This document shows positions 1 through 7,477 of a stretch of DNA of 13,702 nucleotides, one piece after another. The stretch lies in contig JBKPDO010000296.1 of assembly GCA_046727955.1 (NCBI GenBank), positions 1 through 13,702 of the forward strand. Direction: 5' to 3'. A program made the position numbers and the translations under genes. The notes under the pieces are model-generated. The model was given only the letters and a program-made list of their open reading frames with translations, had not been told where the DNA came from and did not search any database. Numbering within the stretch: position 1 is the stretch's first letter; each line of letters starts with the position of its first letter. This DNA is from DASVXQ01 sp046727955. GTDB lineage: Bacteria > Actinomycetota > CALGFH01.

Positions 1-126
1 CTCCCTGAGCGCCCGCCAGAGCTCGCGGTAGTTGTTGGGCTTCTGCTGACCGATCCCGAACGGCTTGAGGCTGGCCCAGTTCGCCGGGTCGACTCGCTTC
101 TCGATTCGCTTGTCGATTCTGCCCAC
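1..126 (-). CDS. Unrecognised protein, N-terminal part (runs off left edge)
   Basis: Forty-two codons of a minus-strand gene whose 3' part lies outside the window. The start is GTG at 126-124. It is chosen because a strong ribosome binding site (GGAAGGAG) lies six bases upstream of it on the minus strand. The frame stays open further upstream to an ATG at 303, but that stretch looks non-coding. The N-terminus is charged (MGRIDKRIEKRVDPANW), with no signal peptide or membrane segment. It continues LKPFGIGQQKPNNYRELW, which reads like real protein rather than chance translation. I do not recognise the family. The gene diverges from the glutamate synthase operon across about 650 bases. An inverted repeat (TGACGC-n9-GCGTCA, 236-256) lies about 110 bases upstream of this start and could be an operator or a chance dyad. 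Confidence 0.6.
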   Translation of the reverse strand, partial: MGRIDKRIEKRVDPANWASLKPFGIGQQKPNNYRELWRALRE

Positions 127-544
127 CGTCGGCTCCTTCCCGCTGCGCACGCCATACCGTCGAGCCGGCAAAGGAACTCGTGCCTCGGTTCGCCGCAATC
201 TAAGCAGGGTGTGCGCGTCTGGGATACCCCGACACTGACGCAGGACGCAAGCGTCACGGCGGCCCGGCAGCAGGTCCTGTGCCCGACAACCTTTGGACTC
301 CATTAGCCGTGCGCGGCCTGCTCCTTGAGCAGATCCGGCCCCCGCCACCCAGGCCGCTCCCGCCGCCACAGGCGGCCGACCTGGACCCGTAACCTCCCCA
401 GCCATGCGACGCTGACGCCGAACGCGCTGACGGCTTCCGCCTGTCGACCACGGTCGGTCTGAAGGCCAATCAACCACAGCAGAAGGCGCTCTCAAATACG
501 AGATGGCCTGGTGAACAGGCTGGTCGCTGGTGTTCCCATCTGCT

Positions 545-571
545 GTGTTCCTGCCGAGGGCACAGGAACAC
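545..571. repeat. Inverted repeat GTGTTCCTG / CAGGAACAC
   Basis: A perfect 9-base inverted repeat: GTGTTCCTG at 545-553 and CAGGAACAC at 563-571, separated by nine bases. The right arm overlaps the first of the 11-bp phased direct repeats. More TGTTCC copies lie at 531-536 and 634-639. It may be a regulator half-site in the opposite orientation or a small hairpin. Only the dyad itself is seen directly. Confidence 0.55.
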
Positions 572-602
572 TCCAGGAACAGATCAGCAACAGATCAGTA
601 AC
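565..602. promoter_or_regulatory. Four 11-bp-phased GNAAC repeats, GlnR-box-like operator
   Basis: The pentamers GGAAC (565), GGAAC (576), GCAAC (587) and GTAAC (598) start exactly 11 bases apart. The two middle units share the longer form (G/C)AACAGATCA. OmpR/PhoB-family winged-helix regulators bind direct repeats with this one-helical-turn spacing. The actinobacterial nitrogen regulator GlnR in particular recognises GTnAC-n6-GaAAC arrays. The site lies about 175 bases upstream of the glutamate synthase operon, an expected target of nitrogen control. That GlnR is the actual regulator is inference; no regulator gene is in the window. Confidence 0.55.
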
Positions 603-777
603 GCCATGCTGGCGCTGGAAGCTGTTGCCGACCTGTTCCCGCAGGCAGGCCAGCAGGCGAGCAGTTCCCACGCGCGCAGGAGGGGCCACTCGCGATCGCT
701 GCGTATCCGAGCAAATGCACCCCGGACCGTTGGGGATCGGTCTATGCTCAGGGGAAGTCCAACGAAGGACCAAAGCG

Positions 778-2169
778 ATGCGCCCGGACGGCGTCTACCG
801 CCGCTACCAGATCGGGACCGAGCCGGCCCCTGATGTGGCTCGCCTTCCTGCCAGGTTCCGCGTGCGGGTGAACAAGCGACGGCTGATCGGGCTGATCCTG
901 CGGGAGTTGGTCCACACGCGGGGGAACCTTCCGGTCGCGCTGTCGCGCCCGTGCGTCTACGGCGTGTTCGCCGGGCCCGTTGGGGGCCTCGCGCCGATCG
1001 AGGAACGCTGCGTGGGCTGCCTGCGCTGCACGGTCCAGCACCCACAGGTGGTGCAGATCCACCGGAACCCGGAATGGGACCGTCTGGGAGACGGTCTGCT
1101 CGCGCCCGAGGCCGTGGACACGATCCTCTACGAGGCGCGGACCGGCCGTGTCCCGGTCCGCGGCGCGGGCTACCGGGGCCGCTTCGGGGGCCCGGGGTGG
1201 GATGGGATGTGGCTTGACATGTCCGAGATCGTGCGCCCCACGCGCGACGGCATCCACGGACGCGAGTTCATCTCGACCACGGTGGACATCGGGGAGAAGC
1301 CGCCATACCTGTGCTTCGACGAGGCCGGCGAGCCCGTCGGGCCGGCGCCCCACGTCGTCTGGATCCAGGTGCCGTTCGTGTTCGATGCCCCGCCAGAGGA
1401 GGCACGGTCTGGGACCGTGGCCGAGATTCTTGCCCGGGCCGCCCGCGAGATCGAGACGCTGGCGATCGTGCCGGCCGAGCGCATCGACGGCGGCTGCCTG
1501 GGAGCGGGGTCTCAGGTCGTGCCCTTGGTCCGCCCCGACGGGGTCGGCCGGCTGGCCCGCCTGGCCCCGCCGGTCCTGGTCGCCTTGGACGGGTGGGACC
1601 CGGCCGCCTATGCGCAGCTCGGACGTGTGTTTCCGGGGAGCCTGCGCTGCGTCCGGGTCCCTGCCGACGCCGACGTGCTCAACCTGGCCCGCCACGGCGT
1701 GCGGGTGGTCCACCTGGTGGCCGGCCGCGACGGGATGGCTGGGGGCAGGTTCGTCGGCGAGGTCATCCGGCAGGCGCACGAGCGGCTGGTGGACGCCGGG
1801 CTTCGCGAGCAGGTCACGCTGGTCGGCAGCGGCGGCATCACCATGGCCGAGCACGTCCCCAAGGCCATCGCCTGCGGCCTGGACGCCGTGGCCCTGGACA
1901 CCGCCCTGTGGGTGGCGCTCCAGGCACGCTTCCACCCCGAGGCCGCCGAGGATGGCCGCGTCGGGGTGGCGTTTCCGCACCTGGAGGTCCCCTGGGGTGT
2001 CCGGCGGATCAGGAACCTGGCGGCCTCCTGGCGCGACCAGCTCCTGGAGGTGTTGGGAGCGATGGGGCTGCGGGAGGTCCGCCGGCTCCGGGGCGAGCTG
2101 GGCCGCCTGCTCTTGCAGCGGGACCTGGAGCGGGAGGCCTTCGGCGGGATCGAGGGACACCCAGGATGA
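778..2169 (+). CDS. Glutamate synthase-related protein, divergent FMN-barrel with ferredoxin-like motif
   Basis: A 463-residue protein, first gene of the operon. The start is ATG 778, with GAAGGA eight bases upstream. Residues 78-88 hold a ferredoxin-like cluster C78-x2-C81-x2-C84 followed by HP, where the usual fourth ligand would be Cys-Pro; here that ligand is His88. Residues 147-176 (DMSEIVRPTRDGIHGREF and following) and the motif VGSGGI at 349-354 look like an FMN-binding TIM barrel of the glutamate synthase/alpha-hydroxy-acid-oxidase type. The C-terminal VPKAIACGLDAVALDT parallels the same region of the next gene. It lacks the canonical SFGS, GEGG and 3Fe-4S cysteine motifs seen in the second gene, so it is probably a diverged paralogue acting as an accessory electron-transfer or partner subunit. 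Its stop overlaps the next start (ATGA), which implies translational coupling. The family assignment is fairly secure; the role is inference. Confidence 0.8.
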   Translation: MRPDGVYRRYQIGTEPAPDVARLPARFRVRVNKRRLIGLILRELVHTRGNLPVALSRPCVYGVFAGPVGGLAPIEERCVGCLRCTVQHPQVVQIHRNPEWDRLGDGLLAPEAVDTILYEARTGRVPVRGAGYRGRFGGPGWDGMWLDMSEIVRPTRDGIHGREFISTTVDIGEKPPYLCFDEAGEPVGPAPHVVWIQVPFVFDAPPEEARSGTVAEILARAAREIETLAIVPAERIDGGCLGAGSQVVPLVRPDGVGRLARLAPPVLVALDGWDPAAYAQLGRVFPGSLRCVRVPADADVLNLARHGVRVVHLVAGRDGMAGGRFVGEVIRQAHERLVDAGLREQVTLVGSGGITMAEHVPKAIACGLDAVALDTALWVALQARFHPEAAEDGRVGVAFPHLEVPWGVRRIRNLAASWRDQLLEVLGAMGLREVRRLRGELGRLLLQRDLEREAFGGIEGHPG

Positions 2170-3503
2170 GCCTCATGAACAAGCGCAAGCGCGCGGCCGA
2201 GCGCATCGTGGCCAAGCACACCGAGGCGCTGCGTCGGGGCTACCGGGTCTGGCCCTCGCTCGCCTTCGGCCGACCACCGGCGATGGGCGACGCCCGGTGG
2301 ACCGCGGACCTGATCCTGGCGACCTGGACGCAGGCCGAGACCGGACGGCCTCCCAGCGGCCTGGAGTACCGGGTGGGGGCTTCGGGCGGCGGGTTCGACG
2401 CCCTGGAGTTCCGGTTCCTCCCGGGGGACGGGCGCCTGCCGGCGAATGTCCCCGTCGATACCTCGCTGCACCTCAACCGGCGGGGGAACGGCCCCCAGCT
2501 GGAGATCCCCATCCCGTGGTACGGGGCGGGCATGTCCTTCGGTTCGGTCAGCGAGCAGATCCTGCTGGCCCGGGCCAAGGCGGCCAAGCAGTGGCGGACG
2601 TTCACGTCCTCGGGCGAGGGAGGGTACCCCGAGTCGCTGTACCCCTACCGCGACCATGTCGTCACCCAGATCGCCACGGGCATGTTCGGGGTCCGGGAGG
2701 AGACCATCCTGTGGGCGCCCATGATCGAGTTCAAGTATGCCCAGGGTGCCAAGCCGGGCCTTGGCGGCCACCTGCTCGGCGACAAGACCACCGTGACCGT
2801 CGCCACCATGCGGGAGACCGTGCCGTGGGTCAGCCTGTTCTCCCCCTTCCCCTTCCACAGCGTCTACTCGGTCGAGGACCACAAGAAGCACATCGACTGG
2901 GTGCGCAGCATCAACCCCGACGCGCTGGTGGCGGTGAAGGTCTCCACGCCCACCGACATCGACATGGTCGCGGTGGGCAGCTACCACGCGGGCGCCCACG
3001 TCCTCCAGATCGACGGCGGGTATGGGGGCACCGGCGCCGCCCCGGAGATCGCCAAGAAGAGCATCGCGATGCCGATCGAGCTGGCCCTGCCACGGGTGCA
3101 CCGGTTCCTGGAGCAGGAGGGTATCCGCGACGAGCTCGTCATCATGGCGTCCGGCGGCGTCCGCACCGCCGACGACCTGGCCAAGGCCATCGCTCTGGGG
3201 GCCGACGGCGGCGTCCTTGGCACCACCGAGCTGGTGGCCCTGGGGTGCACCCGCTGCGGCAACTGCGAGCGGGGCCGGGGCTGCCCGTTCGGCCTCACCA
3301 CCACCGACCCGGAGCTCTCCCAGCTCGTGGACCCGGACTGGGGGGCGCAGCGGATCGGCCGGCTCTACGCCGCATTCCAGCTGCGCCTGCGGGACATCCT
3401 GCGCGGGTTGGGGCTGTCGAGCGTCCGCGCGCTGCGGGGTCGCACGGACCTCCTGCGCTACGTGCGCGGGGAGGGCACCGATGGACCGGGCCAAGCTCGC
3501 TGA
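2166..3503 (+). CDS. Glutamate synthase FMN/Fe-S subunit (GltB2/MgsC type)
   Basis: A 445-residue protein matching the central FMN-binding synthase domain of glutamate synthase, where ammonia from glutamine reduces 2-oxoglutarate to glutamate. Visible motifs are GAGMSFGS (120-127), SGEGG (149-153), QGAKPG (193-198), DGGYGGTG (283-290) and the phosphate-binding ASGGVRT (328-334). The Fe-S motif is C361-x2-C364-x2-C367-x5-C373-P. Cysteines 361, 367 and 373 match the classical 3Fe-4S ligands, and Cys364 is extra. The protein is about a third the length of a full GltB and has no glutaminase or GXGXG domain; those are in the next gene. The start is ATG 2166 inside the previous stop (GAGGGA eight bases upstream); ATG 2175 is an alternative. 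The gene overlaps the next one by 23 bases. By domain content it could also belong to an N-methylglutamate synthase (MgsC); the sequence alone does not decide the substrate. Confidence 0.9.
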   Translation: MSLMNKRKRAAERIVAKHTEALRRGYRVWPSLAFGRPPAMGDARWTADLILATWTQAETGRPPSGLEYRVGASGGGFDALEFRFLPGDGRLPANVPVDTSLHLNRRGNGPQLEIPIPWYGAGMSFGSVSEQILLARAKAAKQWRTFTSSGEGGYPESLYPYRDHVVTQIATGMFGVREETILWAPMIEFKYAQGAKPGLGGHLLGDKTTVTVATMRETVPWVSLFSPFPFHSVYSVEDHKKHIDWVRSINPDALVAVKVSTPTDIDMVAVGSYHAGAHVLQIDGGYGGTGAAPEIAKKSIAMPIELALPRVHRFLEQEGIRDELVIMASGGVRTADDLAKAIALGADGGVLGTTELVALGCTRCGNCERGRGCPFGLTTTDPELSQLVDPDWGAQRIGRLYAAFQLRLRDILRGLGLSSVRALRGRTDLLRYVRGEGTDGPGQAR

Positions 3504-6072
3504 GGCGCTGATCGCCTCCGCCCGCTCGCTCGAGCGACCCGTGGCGACCCCGCTCCGGCCCGTGGAGGCCGAGGGCGGCTGCGGAGTCATCGGGGCGGCC
3601 TCCAACGTTCCGCTGCCCGCTCGGGCATTGCTGCAGCCGCTCGCGCAGATGCGCAACCGCGGCAACGGCAAGGGCGGCGGGATCGCGGCGGCGGGACTGG
3701 CCCCGGAGTTCTTTGGGGTACGGCCGGAGACGCTCTGGGAGGACCACCTCCTCGCGGTGGCCTACCTGGACGGCTCGGTCCGCCCCGAGGTGGAGGCGTG
3801 CTTTGTCGAGCCGACCTTCGAGGTGGACCACGTCGTGGACCTGCCGGCCCGCGGCGGCGGTCCACCCGGGCCGGCCGCGGGCATCCGACCACCGGACGTC
3901 CGCTGCTACCTGGTCCGCGTCCGCCCCGACGTGCTGACCTGCTTCGCGCGGGAGCACGGCATCCCCGACGAGCACCTCGAGGCCGCAGCGGCCGAGATCG
4001 TCTACCAGAACTCCTACCGCCTCAACCGGGCCTTGTACTCGGCAGCCGGGGACAAGCGCGCGTTCGTCCTGTCGCACGGCAAGGACCTGCTGGTCCTCAA
4101 GGTCGTCGGGTACGGCGACGACGTGATCGGCTGCTACGGCCTGGAGGAGCTGCGGGCCCACGTGTGGATCGGCCACCACCGCTACCCCACCAAGGGCCGG
4201 GTGTGGCACCCGGGCGGGGCGCACCCGTTCATCGGGCTCAACGAGGCGCTGGTGCACAACGGCGACTTCGCCAACTACGCCTCGGTCTGCTCCTACCTGG
4301 CCCAGCACAACCGCTACCCGCTGTTCCTGACCGACACTGAGGTGGCGGCCCTCGCGTTCGACTTGTTGCAGCGGGTGTACGCCTATCCGCTGGAGTACGC
4401 GGTCGAGGCCATGGCGCCCACGACCGAGCGGGACTTCGCCCTGCTCCCTTCCGACAAGCAGCGCGTGTATCGGATGCTGCAGGCTGTTCACCTGCACGGC
4501 TCCCCCGACGGCCCGTGGTTCTTCCTGGTCGCGCAGTCGGTTCCGGAACAGCGGGCCGTGCGGCTGATCGGCGTCACCGACACCTCGATGCTGCGGCCCC
4601 AGGTGTTCGCCCTGCAGCAGGGATCGGTCGACATCGGGGTGGCCGCCTCGGAGAAGCAGGCCATCGACGCGCTGCTGGAAAGCGTGTCGATGGAGGACGG
4701 GCGATACCGGAGCCGGGCCGACCGGTATTGGAACGCCCGTGGAGGCAGTCACACCGACGGCGGCGCGTTCGTGTTCACCGTGGCCACGAGCGGTGGGGCA
4801 CCGCCGCTCCGGTGCGCCGACAAGTTCGGACGCCGAATCCAGGCCGACGCTCGGAAACATCCCCCGGGACACGGCGGGACAGGGTCTACGAGGCCTGCCG
4901 ACCCGGCGCGCCTTGCCCGTCTGGACCTTGCACCGCCCGAGCTGTTCGAGCGGGTCCGCCGCGTCCTGCCGTCGTGGGACTACGGCGATGTGCGCGCGTT
5001 GCTGGACGCCCTGGTGCCGACGGCCACTGGCGACGAGGGCCGCCGTCGCGCCCTCGGCCTGCTCACCCTGCTCCTGGATCGCCGCTATCCCACCGGGCCG
5101 ATGAAGCGCAGCGCCCTGTTGTCGCTCGCCGACGCCTGCCTGGCCGCGGTCGTGGACGGCGTCCGGGGCGAGCCTTCGCCCGGACACGTGTGGGCGGGCG
5201 GTGGCGAGCCGCTTCCCGAGGTGCGGGACCCGCAGGTCGTCGTGGTCCTCGACGCCCGCGGCTTTCCTTCCGAGGGCGAGTCGTCCCTGTCCCGGGCGGT
5301 GGTTGAGCTGTGCCGGCGCGGCGCGCGGCGGTTCCTGGTGGCGAACGCCCGAGGGCAGCGGTTCATCGGCTGCGGCCTTGGCCCAACCTCCCACGGGGTG
5401 CGCATCGACGTGTACGGGTCGTCCGGGGACTACCTGGCCTCCGGTATCGACGGCGCAAAGGTCGTGGTGCACGGCTCGGCCCAGGACCAGGTGGCCCAGA
5501 TCATCAAGGATGGGTCGCTGGTCGTGCACGGCGACGTCGGCCAGACGTTCATGTACGCGGCAAAGGGCGGGGACGTGTTCGTCCTGGGCGACGCCGCGGG
5601 CCGGCCGCTGGTCAATGCGGTGGGCCGGCCCCGGGTGGTCATCAACGGCACCTGCCTGGACTACCTTGCGGAGTCCTTCATGGCCGGCGATCCCCTGAAC
5701 GGCGGTGGCTTCGCGGTGCTAAACGGCCTGGCCTTCGACCAGGACGGCAGCCTCGTGGACCTGGACACGCCGTACCCGGGCGGCAACCTGTTCTCGCTGG
5801 CCTCGGGCGGCGCGGTCTACGTCCGCGACCCCCACGGCACGCTCACCGACGACCAGCTCAACGGCGGGGAGCTCGCCGACCTCGGGCCCGAGGACTGGGC
5901 GCTCATCCGCCCGTATCTGGAGGCCAACGAGCGGCTCTTCGGGATCCCGCTGGAGCGGCTGCTCGCCGTGCACGGACGAGCCGAGCGGCCCGAGCGCGTC
6001 TACCGCAAGATCCGGCCGGCCCAGCACCACGCGCTGTCACCGGAGGAGGCCTGGGTCAAGCGAGAGACGTGA
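3481..6072 (+). CDS. Fused class II glutamine amidotransferase and GXGXG domain protein (glutamate synthase-like)
   Basis: An 863-residue protein, third gene of the operon. The start is ATG 3481, with GGGGAGGG five bases upstream. Residues 34 to about 430 are an Ntn-type glutaminase: nucleophile Cys34 in GGCGVIG, HHRYPTK with Arg234, VHNGDF with Asn260-Gly261, and TDTE with Asp285. It should hydrolyse glutamine and deliver ammonia to the FMN subunit. Cys34 is internal, so a 33-residue propeptide must be cleaved to expose it, as in GltB. A helical linker (about 500-565) leads to a GXGXG beta-helix domain (about 630-760, for example GDVGQTFMYAAKGGDVFVLGD). In ordinary GltB the FMN domain lies between these parts; here it is encoded separately upstream. 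In archaeal-type GltB1/GltB3 and in MgsA/MgsB the two parts are separate genes. No GltD follows, so ferredoxin or an unlinked subunit may supply electrons. Confidence 0.9.
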   Translation: MDRAKLAEALIASARSLERPVATPLRPVEAEGGCGVIGAASNVPLPARALLQPLAQMRNRGNGKGGGIAAAGLAPEFFGVRPETLWEDHLLAVAYLDGSVRPEVEACFVEPTFEVDHVVDLPARGGGPPGPAAGIRPPDVRCYLVRVRPDVLTCFAREHGIPDEHLEAAAAEIVYQNSYRLNRALYSAAGDKRAFVLSHGKDLLVLKVVGYGDDVIGCYGLEELRAHVWIGHHRYPTKGRVWHPGGAHPFIGLNEALVHNGDFANYASVCSYLAQHNRYPLFLTDTEVAALAFDLLQRVYAYPLEYAVEAMAPTTERDFALLPSDKQRVYRMLQAVHLHGSPDGPWFFLVAQSVPEQRAVRLIGVTDTSMLRPQVFALQQGSVDIGVAASEKQAIDALLESVSMEDGRYRSRADRYWNARGGSHTDGGAFVFTVATSGGAPPLRCADKFGRRIQADARKHPPGHGGTGSTRPADPARLARLDLAPPELFERVRRVLPSWDYGDVRALLDALVPTATGDEGRRRALGLLTLLLDRRYPTGPMKRSALLSLADACLAAVVDGVRGEPSPGHVWAGGGEPLPEVRDPQVVVVLDARGFPSEGESSLSRAVVELCRRGARRFLVANARGQRFIGCGLGPTSHGVRIDVYGSSGDYLASGIDGAKVVVHGSAQDQVAQIIKDGSLVVHGDVGQTFMYAAKGGDVFVLGDAAGRPLVNAVGRPRVVINGTCLDYLAESFMAGDPLNGGGFAVLNGLAFDQDGSLVDLDTPYPGGNLFSLASGGAVYVRDPHGTLTDDQLNGGELADLGPEDWALIRPYLEANERLFGIPLERLLAVHGRAERPERVYRKIRPAQHHALSPEEAWVKRET

Positions 6073-6230
6073 GGACCAGGAAGGACGACGGGCACAGCTC
6101 GACGGGGCTGGTCCCAACCACGAGGCTCGCACGGGAAGGCGTGGACCCGGATGGTGGAACCGATCGACGCCCACTTCACCGAGGCGGTTCCGCGTTCGCG
6201 CCGGGCCGGTCAGGGATCCTCGGCTGCCGG

Positions 6231-6521
6231 TTCGGCGGCCATTTCCACAACGACAACGCGGTCGGGGTGCTGCGGGACGTGCCGGGAGTGGTGATCGCCT
6301 CCCCGGCCAGACCCGACGACGCCGCCGCCATGCTGCGCACCTGCGTGGCGGCGGCGAAGGCCGACGGCAGCGTGTGCTGATTCCTGGAGCCGATCGTGCT
6401 CTACCACACCCGCGACCTGCACGCCACCGGCGACGGCGGCTGGCTCGCGCCGTATCCAGAGCCGAGCGGCTGGAGCGCGGCGCACGTGCCGCTCTGCTCC
6501 GGGCGGACCCACGGGGAATAG
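6231..6521 (+). pseudogene. Fragment of TPP-dependent E1/transketolase-like dehydrogenase, with internal stop
   Basis: In one plus-strand frame, 6231-6377 reads FGGHFHNDNAVGVLRDVPG and on through IASPARPDDAAAMLRTC. A TGA stop follows at 6378-6380, and the same frame then continues FLEPIVLYHTRDLH and GDGGWLAPYPEPSGW to a TAG at 6519-6521. This is the pyrimidine-binding domain typical of 2-oxoacid dehydrogenase E1 beta/transketolase-like proteins. About 97 residues remain. Both flanks are missing, no start precedes it, and the stop is internal, so it is a dead remnant. It lies directly after the glutamate synthase operon without being part of it. The family call rests on recognised motifs and was not checked by a search. 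Confidence 0.75.
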
Positions 6522-6595
6522 AGGCCCCGACGCGGGCAGCAACCGCCTCAACACGTCACGTGGAGCAGGCCGATTACGGCCCCCGCGGCCGCGTT

Positions 6596-6784
6596 TCAGA
6601 CCTGGATCACCTCGGGCGTCGGTAGCAGCTCCACCTGGCAGTCGTTTCGCTTGAAGTAGGCGGCCGCCTCGTCCGACAGCGCAACCGTGCCGGACTGGCC
6701 CGCACCGATGATGAGCCGCGCAGCCCTCTTCTGGTAGTAGACGTGCTTGGCCTCGGCTAGGTGACCTATTCCAAGCGGTTTACT
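6596..6784 (-). pseudogene. C-terminal remnant of an Mth938-like domain protein
   Basis: Read on the minus strand from 6784 to the TGA at 6598-6596, the frame gives HLAEAKHVYYQKRAARLIIG, then GAGQSGTVALSDEAAAYFKR and CQVELLPTPEVIQV. This matches the C-terminal half of Mth938-like (DUF498/NDUFAF3-type) proteins, with the LIIGAGQ-G core and the LLPTPE ending. Family members are about 110-120 residues; only about 62 remain. The residues before HLAEAK look shortened compared with the family, and further upstream no start codon or homologous sequence follows. It is too short and too truncated to count as an intact gene. Together with the adjacent dehydrogenase fragment it marks this interval as a zone of decayed genes. 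Confidence 0.65.
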
Positions 6785-6898
6785 TTGCCGGTTGGGTGTG
6801 GGTGGGGTGGGTTCGCCGTGCGGATCTGGATCAGGTGCTGTCGACGGCGTTTGCGCTCGTGCTGCCCCGTCTGGCCATCGCGGCCGACGCCCTACGAT

Positions 6899-7477
6899 TC
6901 AGTTCGTGTACGCCGTTATCTTGGCCGGCATCCGCCTGCCTGCCACCACGACGTCCAGGTCGACGGTCCGCGGTCCGGTCGTCAAGATCGCCCCGTTGAA
7001 CACCGCGGACCGGTCACGGCAGCCGACGAACCGCACGCCGCGGTCGCCGTCGGTGAGCCGGTAGCTGTTGTCGCCTCTGAACCTCGCCCGGTCGTCCAGG
7101 AGCGCCGTGCCGGCGGTGGCCGTCCGCAGCGTCGCCTGGCTGCCGGCGGCGAGCCGGACCATGAGCTTGAACATCCTGGCCGGCGGGGCTCCTGACGGGA
7201 CCGGCGAGACCCGGGAGGCCACCAGCCAGACCGGCCCGGCGGTGACCGTGCGCGACGCCACCCCGGGGTCGAAGTCCTCGGCGTAGTGGCTGCCGCAGCG
7301 GCGCGTGACCGTCCCACCGGGCGTTGGGCGGTCAGCGGCGGCCGGGACCGTCGCAGTGAACTGCCGGGCCGTCTTGGCCGCTGTCCCCCCGTCCACCACC
7401 CCGCAGGCGGCCGCGGCCAAGACCAAGACCGCAACCAGGGCGAGGTGGAGCCGTGTCGTGTGTGGTATCGGGCTCAT
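6899..7477 (-). CDS. Putative secreted lipoprotein of unknown function
   Basis: A 192-residue protein starting at ATG 7477. The N-terminus is MSPIPHTTRLHLALVAVLVL followed by AAAACG: a short polar start, a hydrophobic core and a lipobox with Cys25. This predicts lipidation and anchoring on the outer face of the membrane. The frame is open 45 codons further upstream, but that would bury the signal peptide, so the inner ATG is preferred; no strong ribosome binding site is visible. The mature part has motifs such as TVTAGPVWLVASR and RGDNSYRLTDGDRGVRFVGC, and two further cysteines that could form a disulfide. It resembles unnamed actinobacterial exported proteins with a beta-rich, C-terminal domain. 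I cannot name a function. It diverges from the propeller gene at 8098 and converges with nothing intact. Confidence 0.75.
   Translation of the reverse strand: MSPIPHTTRLHLALVAVLVLAAAACGVVDGGTAAKTARQFTATVPAAADRPTPGGTVTRRCGSHYAEDFDPGVASRTVTAGPVWLVASRVSPVPSGAPPARMFKLMVRLAAGSQATLRTATAGTALLDDRARFRGDNSYRLTDGDRGVRFVGCRDRSAVFNGAILTTGPRTVDLDVVVAGRRMPAKITAYTN

Larger units (their letters stand above)
127..777. other. Long intergenic region between divergent genes
   Basis: About 650 bases without a convincing gene. Open frames cross it on both strands but have no recognisable domains and no ribosome binding sites. It holds the inverted repeat at 236-256, many TGTTCC/GGAACA hexamers between 531 and 639, and the phased repeats at 565-602. 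The plus-strand frame of the first operon gene is open back to 511. The operon start is nevertheless placed at 778, because a ribosome binding site (GAAGGA, 764-769) precedes it and recognisable protein sequence begins there. I found no clear -35/-10 pair; TATGCT at 743-748 is a weak -10 candidate. Confidence 0.6.

Noticed and set aside
511..777. N-terminal extension of the first operon gene back to GTG 511.
   Set aside because: The added 89 residues look like translated non-coding DNA and cover the phased operator repeats. ATG 778 has a proper ribosome binding site.
748..2160. A 470-codon open frame on the minus strand opposite the first operon gene (similar long ones at 1608-3671 and 3295-5529).
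   Set aside because: They mirror the codon structure of G+C-rich genes on the plus strand, give low-complexity His/Gln/Arg/Pro-rich translations without recognisable domains, and overlap three genes with clear motifs.
6761..6999. Plus-strand frame containing ADLDQVLSTAFALVLPRLAI as a transposase remnant.
   Set aside because: The resemblance to a helical transposase N-terminus is too vague and the frame runs into the lipoprotein gene on the other strand.
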